Assembly: GCA_947498775.1 (NCBI GenBank)
Contig: CANMLL010000016.1
Span: forward strand, 1-64,000
Length of the DNA stretch: 64,000 nucleotides
From: an uncultured Aquimarina sp.
GTDB taxonomy: Bacteria > Bacteroidota > Bacteroidia > Flavobacteriales > Flavobacteriaceae
Direction: 5' to 3'
The notes under the pieces were generated by a model. That model did not search any database. It saw only the letters and a program-made list of their open reading frames with translations, and was not told where the DNA came from. Numbering within the stretch: the stretch's first letter is position 1; each line of letters opens with the position of its first letter. Below, piece by piece: positions 26,681-35,697 of the stretch. A program made the translations under genes and the position numbers.

Positions 26681-26971
26681 ATGGGAATTTTCAAAACAAG
26701 AAAAAATAAAAAGTTTAGTTATTCACCTCGTTATTGGGATGATAATGGAGAAGGAAATCCTTATCAAATGGAACATAAGTTTGATAAATTTCGTACGACT
26801 GTAGGGAAAAATAGTGGCCTTAAAAACAAATTTAATAATGCCTGGGATGATTTAAAACAAAGATCGGATAGAAATGTGAATATGAGGATTTTGTGGATCT
26901 TTTTAGTACTTCTTTTTATTTTTTTATATCTCATAGATTTTGATTTATCCATATTCTTTACCCGTTCTTGA
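26681..26971 (+). CDS. Small C-terminally anchored membrane protein
   Basis: This protein of 96 residues begins MGIFKTRKNKKFSYSPRY; the open frame reaches back to 26630, but the ATG at 26681 gives the conserved-looking start. The soluble part is basic and contains YSPRYWDDNGEGNPYQM. One hydrophobic helix lies near residues 70-90. Similar flavobacterial proteins are sometimes labelled riboflavin synthase subunit beta because they follow ribH, but nothing here resembles that enzyme. Its TGA overlaps the mutL ATG, indicating translational coupling. Confidence 0.8.
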   Translation: MGIFKTRKNKKFSYSPRYWDDNGEGNPYQMEHKFDKFRTTVGKNSGLKNKFNNAWDDLKQRSDRNVNMRILWIFLVLLFIFLYLIDFDLSIFFTRS

Positions 26972-28839
26972 TGTCTGATATTATACAACTTTTACCAGAT
27001 CATGTCGCTAACCAAATTGCTGCCGGAGAGGTTGTTCAAAGACCTGCTTCAGTAGTAAAGGAGTTGTTAGAAAACGCTATCGATGCACGGGCAACAACCA
27101 TTAAATTGATAATTAAGGAGGCGGGTAAAACACTTATTCAGGTAATTGATGATGGTGTGGGTATGAGTGTTACCGATGCCAGACTAAGTTTTGAACGCCA
27201 TGCTACTTCAAAAATAAAAAGTGCAGAAGATCTTTTTGAACTTAATACCAAAGGTTTTAGAGGAGAAGCTCTGGCCTCTATTGCTGCTATCGCTCATGTT
27301 GAGTTAAAAACCAAACAAGAAGTTGATGAAGTAGGAACTGAAATTAAAATCGAAGGTAGTACAGTGATTTCACAAGAGGTTTGTGTAACTCCCAAAGGTA
27401 CTTCCATTTCTGTTAAGAATTTATTTTATAATATTCCTGCGCGTCGCAATTTTTTGAAATCCAATGCTGTGGAATTACGCCATATTATTGACGAATTTCA
27501 CCGGGTAGCTATGGCGCATCCTACCATAAAGTTCGATATGTATCATAATGGAAGTGAGGTTTTTAATCTACCTATTTCTAATGATCGGCAACGTATTGTC
27601 AATATTTTTGGTGGAAAAACTAACGAAAAGTTGGTGCCAATTAAGGAAGAAACAGATTTAGTAACTGTACATGGTTTTGTGGGGAAACCTGAGTATTCAA
27701 AAAGAACACGGGGAGAACAATTTTTCTTTGTAAATAATAGATTTATAAAAAGCCCGTATTTAAACCACGCTGTCAATGCTTCTTTTGAAGGATTATTGAA
27801 AGATAAAGCGTTTCCTAGTTATTTTATTTATCTGCAAGTAGATCCCAAGTCCGTAGATATCAATATTCATCCTACCAAAACTGAAATTAAATTTGAAGAT
27901 GAGCATGCCCTGTATGCAATATTGCGTTCTACTATAAAGCATAGCCTTGGGCAGTTTAATGTAGCACCGGTTTTGGATTTTAACCGAGATGCTTCTATGG
28001 ATACACCTTATGATTATAAAAGTAAGCAAGCTCAAGCTCCTACAATAGAGGTAGATCAAAGTTTTAACCCGTTTAAGGAAGGAACAACTGGTTCGGTTTC
28101 GGGTAAGGGGTATACTTCATCATATAAAAAAGAATCTGCATGGAATTGGGAAAATCTATATGTAGGATTAGAATCTGAAATGGAAGCCCCTAAACGCGGT
28201 GATAGTAAGTTTTCTACAGTAGAGTTTGAAAGTGAAGAAGTTACAGGTTCTTTGTTTGAGTCTGATGATAAAAAAATTGGGCATCATACTACCTATCAAC
28301 TAAAGAGAAAATATATAGTAACTACCATCAAAAGTGGAATGGTAATTATTAATCAGCATAGAGCACATCAAAGAATCTTGTACGAAGAATTGTTGCGTGG
28401 TATTACCATGGCAAGTGCCGTGAGTCAGCAGCTATTGTTTCCGTTAAAGCTTTCTTTCTCCAAAAAAGAACTTGCTTTATTGGATACCGTAAAAGAGCAA
28501 CTTCAAAACACAGGATTCGTATTTGGAGATCAAAATATTGGAGAGATAGAAATTACAGGAATACCTTCGGTAGTGGTAGAGAAAGAGGTTTCAACATTAT
28601 TAGAGCAATTGCTTAGTGATCTCGAGAATGAAGTGCCGGATACCGGTTTCTCACAAACAGATCTTTTGGCGAAATCTATTGCCAAGAGTGTAGCAATACG
28701 AACCGGAGTAGAACTGGCCACAGAACAACAACACTATATGGCCAATAGTCTTTTTGCCTGCACAGAACCTACCGTAACACCAGATAATAAGCCGACTTTC
28801 ATCACGTTAACAGTAGATGAGATCGATAAGAAATTTTAA
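26971..28839 (+). CDS. mutL: DNA mismatch repair protein MutL
   Basis: This 622-residue protein starts at the ATG of 26971, where TGATG couples it to the previous gene. The GHKL ATPase domain occupies the first 330 residues with ENAIDA, DDGVGM and GFRGEALASI. The C-terminal dimerisation domain starts near 430. The stretch QHRAHQRILYEEL corresponds to the C-terminal DQHAAxER-like segment. No DQHAxxExxxxE endonuclease motif is clearly intact, so whether it cuts DNA itself is uncertain. It lies in a run with two rhomboid genes. Confidence 0.95.
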   Translation: MSDIIQLLPDHVANQIAAGEVVQRPASVVKELLENAIDARATTIKLIIKEAGKTLIQVIDDGVGMSVTDARLSFERHATSKIKSAEDLFELNTKGFRGEALASIAAIAHVELKTKQEVDEVGTEIKIEGSTVISQEVCVTPKGTSISVKNLFYNIPARRNFLKSNAVELRHIIDEFHRVAMAHPTIKFDMYHNGSEVFNLPISNDRQRIVNIFGGKTNEKLVPIKEETDLVTVHGFVGKPEYSKRTRGEQFFFVNNRFIKSPYLNHAVNASFEGLLKDKAFPSYFIYLQVDPKSVDINIHPTKTEIKFEDEHALYAILRSTIKHSLGQFNVAPVLDFNRDASMDTPYDYKSKQAQAPTIEVDQSFNPFKEGTTGSVSGKGYTSSYKKESAWNWENLYVGLESEMEAPKRGDSKFSTVEFESEEVTGSLFESDDKKIGHHTTYQLKRKYIVTTIKSGMVIINQHRAHQRILYEELLRGITMASAVSQQLLFPLKLSFSKKELALLDTVKEQLQNTGFVFGDQNIGEIEITGIPSVVVEKEVSTLLEQLLSDLENEVPDTGFSQTDLLAKSIAKSVAIRTGVELATEQQHYMANSLFACTEPTVTPDNKPTFITLTVDEIDKKF

Positions 28840-28847
28840 AAGTATAC

Positions 28848-29588
28848 ATGGGGAGAATTACAGAAACAGTTAAGATCTTATTAATCATCAATGTTATTTT
28901 CTTTATAGGATCAACATCACTAGGTGATAAAGCTTTTGAATGGTTTGCATTATGGTTTCCTAAGAATGAAAATTTTGGGATATGGCAAATTATTACGCAT
29001 ATGTTTATGCATGGTGGTATGGGGCATATCTTTTTTAATATGTTTGCCTTATATATGTTTGGTAGCCATCTAGAGATGTCAATAGGTAAAAATAAGTTTC
29101 TATTTATCTATTTCTTTTCAGGTTTGGGAGCAGTTGGTTTTCAGATTTTATTCACCTATTTTCAGTTTAATCCTGGGTATCAAGAATTAGTAGGACAAGG
29201 TTTTTCAGATTCGGAAGTATCAAATTTTTTAATTAATAGTTATAATTCACGACAATACCTTAATTATCCAGAGATTATGCAAAATACTGTTAAGGCTTAT
29301 ATAGGCCCAATGGTCGGAGCATCTGGAGCTATTTTTGGTATTTTGGCAGCTTTTGCAGTTTTGTTTCCTAATCTTCCTTTATATATCATGTTTATTCCGA
29401 TTCCTATCAAAGCAAAATATTTAATAGGAGGATATTTCTTATTAGATTTATATAGCGGTGTTACAGGGCAGGCAATTTTGGGACCTTCTAATGTTGCACA
29501 TTGGGCCCATATTGGTGGAGCAGTAATCGGTTTTATAACAATGTGGTACTGGAAAAAGAATTCGTTTAATCAGCATCGTTGGTATTAA
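28848..29588 (+). CDS. Rhomboid-family intramembrane serine protease
   Basis: This 246-residue protein has six or seven membrane helices. The rhomboid signatures are complete: HMFMHGGMGHIFFNMFALY in helix 2, the catalytic Ser in GASGAIFG and the catalytic His in HWAHIGGAVIGF. It would cleave membrane-embedded substrates; none can be named. It follows mutL by 8 bp and is joined to a second rhomboid gene by a 1-bp gap. Confidence 0.93.
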   Translation: MGRITETVKILLIINVIFFIGSTSLGDKAFEWFALWFPKNENFGIWQIITHMFMHGGMGHIFFNMFALYMFGSHLEMSIGKNKFLFIYFFSGLGAVGFQILFTYFQFNPGYQELVGQGFSDSEVSNFLINSYNSRQYLNYPEIMQNTVKAYIGPMVGASGAIFGILAAFAVLFPNLPLYIMFIPIPIKAKYLIGGYFLLDLYSGVTGQAILGPSNVAHWAHIGGAVIGFITMWYWKKNSFNQHRWY

Positions 29589-29589
29589 C

Positions 29590-30480
29590 ATGGCAACCAA
29601 TAATCTTACATATCAGTTTAAAACAGCTAGTATTATTATTAAGCTTATAGTAATTAATGCAGCATTATTTTTATTTGCAACACTAGGATCCTGGATTTTT
29701 AAATCTAGTCCAGGTGTTTTGATGAGTTGGTTTGTATTGCCAGTTGATCTGGGATCATTGCTTTTACAGTTTTGGAGTGTACTTACCTACAGTTTTTTGC
29801 ATTTTGATTTCTGGCACATCTTCTGGAACATGCTGGTGTTATATTGGTTTGGTCCGTATGTGTTAAATTTATTTACCGAAAAACGGTTTCTTACTATTTA
29901 TTTACTGGGTGCTATTTGCGGTGGATTGTTGTTTGTTTTGTCATATAATGTTTTTCCGGTGTTATCTGGATCCCTGGCATACTTAATTGGTGCTTCAGCA
30001 GCAGTTCGAGCAATTATGATCTTTATCGCTGCATATACTCCAAATGCCGAGGTGCGTATTATTTTCTTTAATGTTAAGTTATGGCAGATAGGCTTATTTG
30101 TAGTACTATCTGATTTGATACAGATTCCTACTTCGGGCAATGCTGGTGGACTGATTGCTCATATGGGTGGTGCGATTTTTGGATATTTTTACGCCATTCA
30201 GCTTAAAAAAGGAAGTGATATTGGAGCATGGTTCGAAAAATTAGTGGATAGTTTTGTAAATGTATTTAAGCCCAGAAAAAAAAGCCCATTAAAAACCGTA
30301 CATAAATCCAAAACTTATACAAAACCTGCCAGGAAAACGACTACTTCGACAAATAAAAAATATAACAAAACACCTAATCAAGAAGAAATAGATGCTATTC
30401 TTGATAAAATTAGTAAGAGCGGATATGATAGCTTAACTAAAGAAGAAAAGGACTTCTTGTTTAAAGCGGGTAAGGAATAG
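29590..30480 (+). CDS. Rhomboid-family protein with C-terminal cytoplasmic tail (DUF6576-like)
   Basis: This 296-residue protein has six membrane helices (to about 205), then a basic linker and a helical tail (about 262-296: IDAILDKISKSGYDSLTKEE), typical of Bacteroidota rhomboids. The helix-2 motif is HFDFWHIFWNMLVLYWFG. The active-site segment is GASAAVRA rather than GASGA, but the Ser is kept, and the His lies in AHMGGAIFGY. It is probably active, with altered packing next to the Ser. It is coupled to the first rhomboid gene. Confidence 0.9.
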   Translation: MATNNLTYQFKTASIIIKLIVINAALFLFATLGSWIFKSSPGVLMSWFVLPVDLGSLLLQFWSVLTYSFLHFDFWHIFWNMLVLYWFGPYVLNLFTEKRFLTIYLLGAICGGLLFVLSYNVFPVLSGSLAYLIGASAAVRAIMIFIAAYTPNAEVRIIFFNVKLWQIGLFVVLSDLIQIPTSGNAGGLIAHMGGAIFGYFYAIQLKKGSDIGAWFEKLVDSFVNVFKPRKKSPLKTVHKSKTYTKPARKTTTSTNKKYNKTPNQEEIDAILDKISKSGYDSLTKEEKDFLFKAGKE

Positions 30481-30488
30481 ACAACAGT

Positions 30489-31502
30489 ATGGGTAAATTG
30501 ATTAATAAGATTATCTTTTTGATAAATTCTATAGTCGCTTTTGCACTATTGTTATCCTATTTGTTGCCTTATGTTTCGCCCAAAACTTTTCCTTTGTTAT
30601 CGGTTCTAAGCTTAACGGTTCCTGTGTTTATAGTCATTAATCTTATTTTTCTTGTTTACTGGATCATTTTATTGAATAAAAGATTAATTCTTTCGCTGGT
30701 GGTATTGATTTTGGGATTTTCTCATGTTTCGTCATTGTATAAATTAGGCGGTAAATCATCTGAAAGTGAGGATGCTTTAACATTATTAAGTTATAATGTT
30801 CGTAGTTTTAATCGTTATGGTTGGATAGCGTCAAAATCAATCCCGAAAGACATTTCAGAATTTGTAAAGGAAGAAGGAGTTGATATTTTTTGTGCTCAGG
30901 AATACCATACTAAACCTGGATTAGATTTTAGTCAGTATCCCTATAAATTTGAAGATTTTAATAATGACAATGGAGAATTAGCATTAGTAATCTTTTCAAA
31001 ATATCCGATTATCAATAAGGGCTCCTTTGGATTTAAAAAGACTGCAAATAATATTATTTTTTCAGATATTGTTGTAAAAAAGGATACCATTCGGGTATAT
31101 AATGCACACTTACAATCCCATAAAATCGGTGCTATCACAAATGGTCTGGCCGATGAAGATTCACAAAAATTACTTAAAAGAATACAGGTTTCGTTTGAAA
31201 AACAGCAGGGACAAGCTGAAATGTTAATAAAACATATGCATACCTCTCCTTATAAAAACGTTGTTATGGGTGATTTTAATAATACTGCATATTCTTATGT
31301 ATACAATAAGATCAAATCAGAGGGGTTACAGGATGCATTTAAAGAAGCAGGAAGCGGGTTTGGTAAAACATTCGAATTTGATTTGTTTCCGTTGCGAATA
31401 GATTTTATTTTGGTGCCTGAAGATTTTGAAGTTTTAGCGTTTAAAAACTTTGATTTAGAACTATCAGATCATTATCCAATATTTTCAAGAGTACGGCTAT
31501 AA
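30489..31502 (+). CDS. Membrane-anchored endonuclease/exonuclease/phosphatase (EEP) hydrolase
   Basis: This 337-residue protein has three N-terminal membrane helices (about residues 5-25, 33-55 and 60-80), then an EEP domain. The domain motifs are LLSYNVRSFNRYG, the metal-binding Glu in CAQEYH, VMGDFNNTAYS and LSDHYPIF. The active site is complete and likely faces the periplasm. Substrates of such proteins range from DNA to phospholipid head groups. It is the last gene of the rightward series. Confidence 0.9.
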   Translation: MGKLINKIIFLINSIVAFALLLSYLLPYVSPKTFPLLSVLSLTVPVFIVINLIFLVYWIILLNKRLILSLVVLILGFSHVSSLYKLGGKSSESEDALTLLSYNVRSFNRYGWIASKSIPKDISEFVKEEGVDIFCAQEYHTKPGLDFSQYPYKFEDFNNDNGELALVIFSKYPIINKGSFGFKKTANNIIFSDIVVKKDTIRVYNAHLQSHKIGAITNGLADEDSQKLLKRIQVSFEKQQGQAEMLIKHMHTSPYKNVVMGDFNNTAYSYVYNKIKSEGLQDAFKEAGSGFGKTFEFDLFPLRIDFILVPEDFEVLAFKNFDLELSDHYPIFSRVRL

Positions 31503-31597
31503 ACTTATAATTTTCGTCCGGGATTTTGAGTTATTAATTCAAAATAGCATTGCCCAACAATCAATCTCAAGCAGTATAATTATATTCAATAGGAGTA

Positions 31598-32365
31598 TTA
31601 ATCTTCCAAACGGGCAGCTTTGTTTTTCATTTTATTTTCCCAATCCTTTGAAAAAAGAGCATGTCTGTTTTCTGTCATTAACTTCATTTTTTCTTTTACG
31701 GCTTCTTGTATTGATATGGGTAAGTAATAAAACTTTTTATTGATTTTGGTAAGCCTTCCATCATCAATTTCACTATTCTGGTGTTTTATTGACACTCTTT
31801 TTCCTTGATAATATACCATGATTTTTATTCGGCTGTCTGCATACATGTTCTGGCCTGTGGCACCATAGACTAATATGGGATCTACCACACCGTCATTATT
31901 CAGATCGGATAATTCTGAGTATTTATTCCAAAAACCAATAGATGTTTCCCAATCCATATCTATTTCACCTTTTACAGTAGATTTCTTTTTTAATTGGTTG
32001 TTTTTGTTGGTTAAATTTAATGCGTATACGTTATCGTATAGGGTATCTTTTTTTTCATTTATTTCTTTAATGTGATCGGTTAATACCAGATAATTTTCTC
32101 CGGATTCATCCTTATAAGAATATACTTGATAAATGGTATTTGAAATACCTAACTGATTTTGTTTTCTTCTTGTAAAAATTGATACAATCTCTTTTTTAGA
32201 AAGCTTACTTACAAATTGTGAATCTAAAGGTATAGGATAGTGTTTTTGTATGGGTACTACTGGGATAGAATCGTGTTTTCCTGCCTGTTGATCTGTATTG
32301 TTTTTGGATTGTTTTCCGCAAGAAATTAGGGTGAGTAGTATAATTAGAAGTATAAATTTATTCAT
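31598..32365 (-). CDS. Conserved lipoprotein with calcium-loop-like motif
   Basis: This 255-residue lipoprotein has a lipobox (LTLISC, about Cys16). The central stretch WNKYSELSDLNNDGVVDPIL contains an Asp/Asn-rich DxNxDGxxD-like loop, as in FG-GAP/VCBS or dockerin-type Ca sites. The sequence resembles a Bacteroidota group carrying the placeholder name M949_RS01915, with a suggested surface-polysaccharide link (recall, unverified). It is the most downstream leftward gene here, 79 bp after the DUF6122 gene. Confidence 0.7.
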   Translation of the reverse strand: MNKFILLIILLTLISCGKQSKNNTDQQAGKHDSIPVVPIQKHYPIPLDSQFVSKLSKKEIVSIFTRRKQNQLGISNTIYQVYSYKDESGENYLVLTDHIKEINEKKDTLYDNVYALNLTNKNNQLKKKSTVKGEIDMDWETSIGFWNKYSELSDLNNDGVVDPILVYGATGQNMYADSRIKIMVYYQGKRVSIKHQNSEIDDGRLTKINKKFYYLPISIQEAVKEKMKLMTENRHALFSKDWENKMKNKAARLED

Positions 32366-32444
32366 AATATAATGGGGTTAAGATTAAATGTATAGGCACT
32401 GGTTTTGTAATAAATGTAATCAATATTTTGTAAATGAGTAATTT

Positions 32445-32753
32445 TTACATCATCCAGCAGTCTAATTGATCTGTAATAATATGCCATAATAACGCTAGGG
32501 CAACAATTCTAACTTTTGGAATAAAGAGCAGTATAATATACCCGCCAATTGCAAAATAGCTATGAAATGGATGGAAGCCAATACTGCAACGATTAGGATC
32601 AAAAATGGGATGTGCCAAAAGATGATCTAAATCAATAACCATTGCTGCCAGAAAAATAAGGTATACTTTTTTCCATTGCTTCGGAAAGAAGATAAAAGCA
32701 ATTAGTAATGGAATTATAAGATGAAGCCCATAATGAATACTAGGTCGAATCAT
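32445..32753 (-). CDS. DUF6122-like small membrane protein
   Basis: This 102-residue protein has three or four hydrophobic helices. Conserved polar residues stand out: HYGLHLIIP, VIDLDHLLAHPIFDPNRC and FHPFHS, which resemble the metal-ligand pattern of membrane-bound metal-dependent hydrolases (YdjM-like) in miniature. It matches the DUF6122 type as I recall it. It overlaps the end of the WbqC-like gene by one base. Function unknown. Confidence 0.75.
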   Translation of the reverse strand: MIRPSIHYGLHLIIPLLIAFIFFPKQWKKVYLIFLAAMVIDLDHLLAHPIFDPNRCSIGFHPFHSYFAIGGYIILLFIPKVRIVALALLWHIITDQLDCWMM

Positions 32754-33376
32754 TAGAAAATTGATTGATTCTCGAGATAGGTTAATGCATTGGTGCCTTC
32801 ATTGAATAATAAATCAAGAATAGAAAGATTGGGAATAAAACCATGTTTTTCTGTAAATACCTGGGTATAAGATTCCAGATCATGTTTTTTTTCCTTTTTA
32901 GCATTGATTAACGCTCTTAGGTCAATTGCATCTTCTGGTTCTTTGATAAACTCTTCAGTTTTAGAAAAAGATAGATCCAATTGAAGACAATCATTGATAG
33001 CTTGCATACATTCATAATTGAAGTCTAGTAGGAATTCTCTCTTTTTTTCAAATAAATGTACAAGTTCATCTTCATAATATTCAAAAAAAGGAGAGGTTCT
33101 ATAGGCAGTTTCCAATGATCTCCAGTGTAGGGTTTGCCATTCAAAATCATTTTCAATACGAACATCTTTGTACAGCTGTCTTCCCTTTTTACCAGTATGC
33201 TTTATTGGGATAGTAAGCAATAACCTGCCGTTGGCACCATAAATATAGGTGCGATTGCGATAGGTCTGTTTTTGATAGTTGTCTTCGTTTTCAAAAACAA
33301 TGTCCTCAGATTGCGCTATAGCTACATATTGTGCTACAGATCCAAAATACATGGGATGAACTAGTATTTCTTTCAT
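32753..33376 (-). CDS. WbqC-family protein
   Basis: This protein of about 207 residues starts at MKEILVHPMYFGS (33376). A longer frame to 33400 would overlap the signal peptidase gene. It has the WbqC hallmarks HPMYFGSVAQYVAIAQS, FENEDNYQKQTYRNRTYI and NGRLLLTIPI. WbqC proteins occur with polysaccharide and signal-peptidase genes in Bacteroidota; their biochemical role is not settled. Confidence 0.85.
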   Translation of the reverse strand: MKEILVHPMYFGSVAQYVAIAQSEDIVFENEDNYQKQTYRNRTYIYGANGRLLLTIPIKHTGKKGRQLYKDVRIENDFEWQTLHWRSLETAYRTSPFFEYYEDELVHLFEKKREFLLDFNYECMQAINDCLQLDLSFSKTEEFIKEPEDAIDLRALINAKKEKKHDLESYTQVFTEKHGFIPNLSILDLLFNEGTNALTYLENQSIF

Positions 33377-33377
33377 T

Positions 33378-34067
33378 TTAGAAGCTAACAGCTTTACCAA
33401 TTAATTGAGATTTATTAATGACGCCAATATATCGCGAATCTTCAGAATTATCTCTATTATCACCCAGTACAAAATATTCTTTTTTTTTCAGAATTAGAGG
33501 TCCAAAATGATGTATATTCCATTTTTGATTATATGTGGAAAAGATTTTATGATCGTAATCGTTGATCGATTGAGATAATCGAAAATTTTCTAGTTTATTT
33601 TTAGTAGCAATATTTTGAGACATAAACACCATGACCGTATCATTGGTACTTTCATAATAAGGTAGTCCATCATAGGTGATAGGTATTAATTGTTCTCTAA
33701 TTTTTATTGCAGTTTCGGATGGAATTGAATAGCCATGGGCTAAAATAAGTTTAGCATCAATGTTATTTCCGTTTACAAAGACCACTCCTTTTTTTATTAC
33801 AATGGTGTCACCTGGGGTTCCTACTAACCGATGAATTCTTTTTCCTTTTCCGAATAGGGAGTCGCCATACGTATAGATTACAAAATCTAACTTCTTGGGT
33901 TTAATTAAAGAAGAAACTAACATTCTGCTTCCGATAGGTAGTGTAGGCTCATTTGCCAAACTACCATTCTGATAAAACCTTAGTACATTAGTTCCATAAG
34001 CAATGAACAGGCATAGTGAAACTAGAAATATAGATACCGCAATTAGTATCTTATTTGTCTTTTTCAT
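33378..34067 (-). CDS. Signal peptidase I paralogue with His at the catalytic Lys position
   Basis: This 229-residue S26-family protein has one N-terminal membrane helix (about 7-27). The nucleophile region is LPIGSRMLV (Ser47), and the C-terminal box is VLGDNRDNSEDSRYIG. Where bacterial leader peptidases have the general base in Y-x-KR-x-VG-x-PGD, this reads GKRIHRLVGTPGD, putting His79 in place of Lys. His is the base in the Sec11/SipW branch. Lys76 is close and could substitute. It either works as a Ser-His enzyme or has changed function. It overlaps the canonical lepB gene by one base. Confidence 0.88.
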   Translation of the reverse strand: MKKTNKILIAVSIFLVSLCLFIAYGTNVLRFYQNGSLANEPTLPIGSRMLVSSLIKPKKLDFVIYTYGDSLFGKGKRIHRLVGTPGDTIVIKKGVVFVNGNNIDAKLILAHGYSIPSETAIKIREQLIPITYDGLPYYESTNDTVMVFMSQNIATKNKLENFRLSQSINDYDHKIFSTYNQKWNIHHFGPLILKKKEYFVLGDNRDNSEDSRYIGVINKSQLIGKAVSF

Positions 34068-35644
34068 TACTTCGACTTCTTCCTTTTACGGTATTGGTTG
34101 TAAATAATCCATCCAAATAGTATAACTAAGAAATATTTGAAATAGGAAACAGGTTGACCACTGCCACCAACAGTAGTGAACATACGATCCCAGCGTATTT
34201 TATTAAACAAACCTTTGGCGTTGGTGTCCCAGCTAAACCATACAAAAACCGGTTTACCTACAATATGATTGGCAGGTACGTATCCCCAGGCACGGCTGTC
34301 TTCACTATCGTGACGATTATCACCCATCATCCAATAATAATCTTGTTTGAAGGTATAACTATCTATAGGTTTTCCATTAAGCAATATCTGCGTTCCATTT
34401 ACAGAAAGTTTATTATTGATCCCAAGCTCGGATCCTTCATATACTTCAATAATTCTTCTGTATAAAGAAAAACTTTTGAGATCCATTTTTACCGTTTTTC
34501 CTTCTTCAGGGATATAAATAGCTCCAAAATTGTCTGAATTCCAATGTACTTTACCATTATTTGGGAAGATATTAGGATCTCTTCGTCCTTTTGGAATGAT
34601 ATTTCGTTCTAAACTTGCTACATTATGATGATTTTTAAGTTTTTTAGCATTTTCATTAGTTAATGCGCCAATAGAAAAAGCTCCATTATTATATCGTGTA
34701 AAACTTCGTTGATCTGGTTTAATTTTATATCTGTTATATAAATTTTGCCTGTTAAAACCCTCTCCTTTTGACATTCCACTATATGAAAACTGTAATTGAG
34801 CCCGATCCGGTAGAGGATTCTTTTTACCATTAATATGAACATACCCATCAACCACAGATAAAGAGTCACCAGGTACCCCTACACAGCGTTTTACATAATT
34901 GGATTTTTTATCTATAGGTTTATAGTGCCCTAGATTAGATTGATCCCTAAATTTACTTACTGTATCTACAGGCCAGCTAAACACTACAATGTCATTACGT
35001 TTTATTTTTTGAAAGCCGGGTAACCTGAAATAGGGATATTGAGGTTTGGTCATGTATGATTTTGTTCTTACCAATGGAATAGTATCATGTACCATTGGGA
35101 AGGATACTGCTGTCATTGGTGTACGAGCGCCATAATGAAATTTGCTTACAAACAAAAAATCGCCTACCAATAAGGTTCTTTCTAAAGATCCGGTAGGGAT
35201 CGTATAGGGTTGCATGAAATACGTATGCACTATGGTAGCTGCAACGACGGCAAACAGGATAGAACTGATCCATTCTCCCGTAGCGGTCTTAGGTTTTAAA
35301 TCGCGATTTTCTATATACGATACATCTTGTAAGTAGTTTATATAAAAAATATAGAATCCCAGCGTTACAAGTACCAGAACAGTATCTTGAGTAGAGTTTC
35401 TTCCAAAACTTCTAATGGTCTCTACCCAAATTACCGGTAACATGATCACGTTAATAACCGGGATAAACAATAGTATTACCCACCACCATGGTCGGTTTAT
35501 GATTTTCATTAAAATCACTGCATTATACACAGGAACAATGGCTTCCCAAGATTTTCTGCCTGCTTTTACATAAAGTTTCCATGTTCCTAAAAAGTGAATT
35601 ACCTGTAGTATCAGGAAAAAAATAAACCATTCTGTAAGTATCAT
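34067..35644 (-). CDS. lepB: Signal peptidase I with extended membrane N-terminus
   Basis: This 525-residue leader peptidase removes signal peptides at the periplasmic face. The first 110 residues form an extra multi-helix segment (DUF5684-like), followed by a helix at about 125-143. The nucleophile Ser153 is in IPTGSLERTLLVGD, the general base Lys252 in NYVKRCVGVPGD, and box E is MMGDNRHDSEDSRAWGYVP. The catalytic region holds a large insertion between about residues 265 and 440, typical of Bacteroidota LepB. It lies in a run from parA to the DUF6122 gene, 53 bp behind dapB. Confidence 0.93.
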   Translation of the reverse strand: MILTEWFIFFLILQVIHFLGTWKLYVKAGRKSWEAIVPVYNAVILMKIINRPWWWVILLFIPVINVIMLPVIWVETIRSFGRNSTQDTVLVLVTLGFYIFYINYLQDVSYIENRDLKPKTATGEWISSILFAVVAATIVHTYFMQPYTIPTGSLERTLLVGDFLFVSKFHYGARTPMTAVSFPMVHDTIPLVRTKSYMTKPQYPYFRLPGFQKIKRNDIVVFSWPVDTVSKFRDQSNLGHYKPIDKKSNYVKRCVGVPGDSLSVVDGYVHINGKKNPLPDRAQLQFSYSGMSKGEGFNRQNLYNRYKIKPDQRSFTRYNNGAFSIGALTNENAKKLKNHHNVASLERNIIPKGRRDPNIFPNNGKVHWNSDNFGAIYIPEEGKTVKMDLKSFSLYRRIIEVYEGSELGINNKLSVNGTQILLNGKPIDSYTFKQDYYWMMGDNRHDSEDSRAWGYVPANHIVGKPVFVWFSWDTNAKGLFNKIRWDRMFTTVGGSGQPVSYFKYFLVILFGWIIYNQYRKRKKSK

Positions 35645-35697
35645 CTCTAATATATTTTGTAGTATAAGTACTTCTTATTTGTAAAGCGTTACACTTT

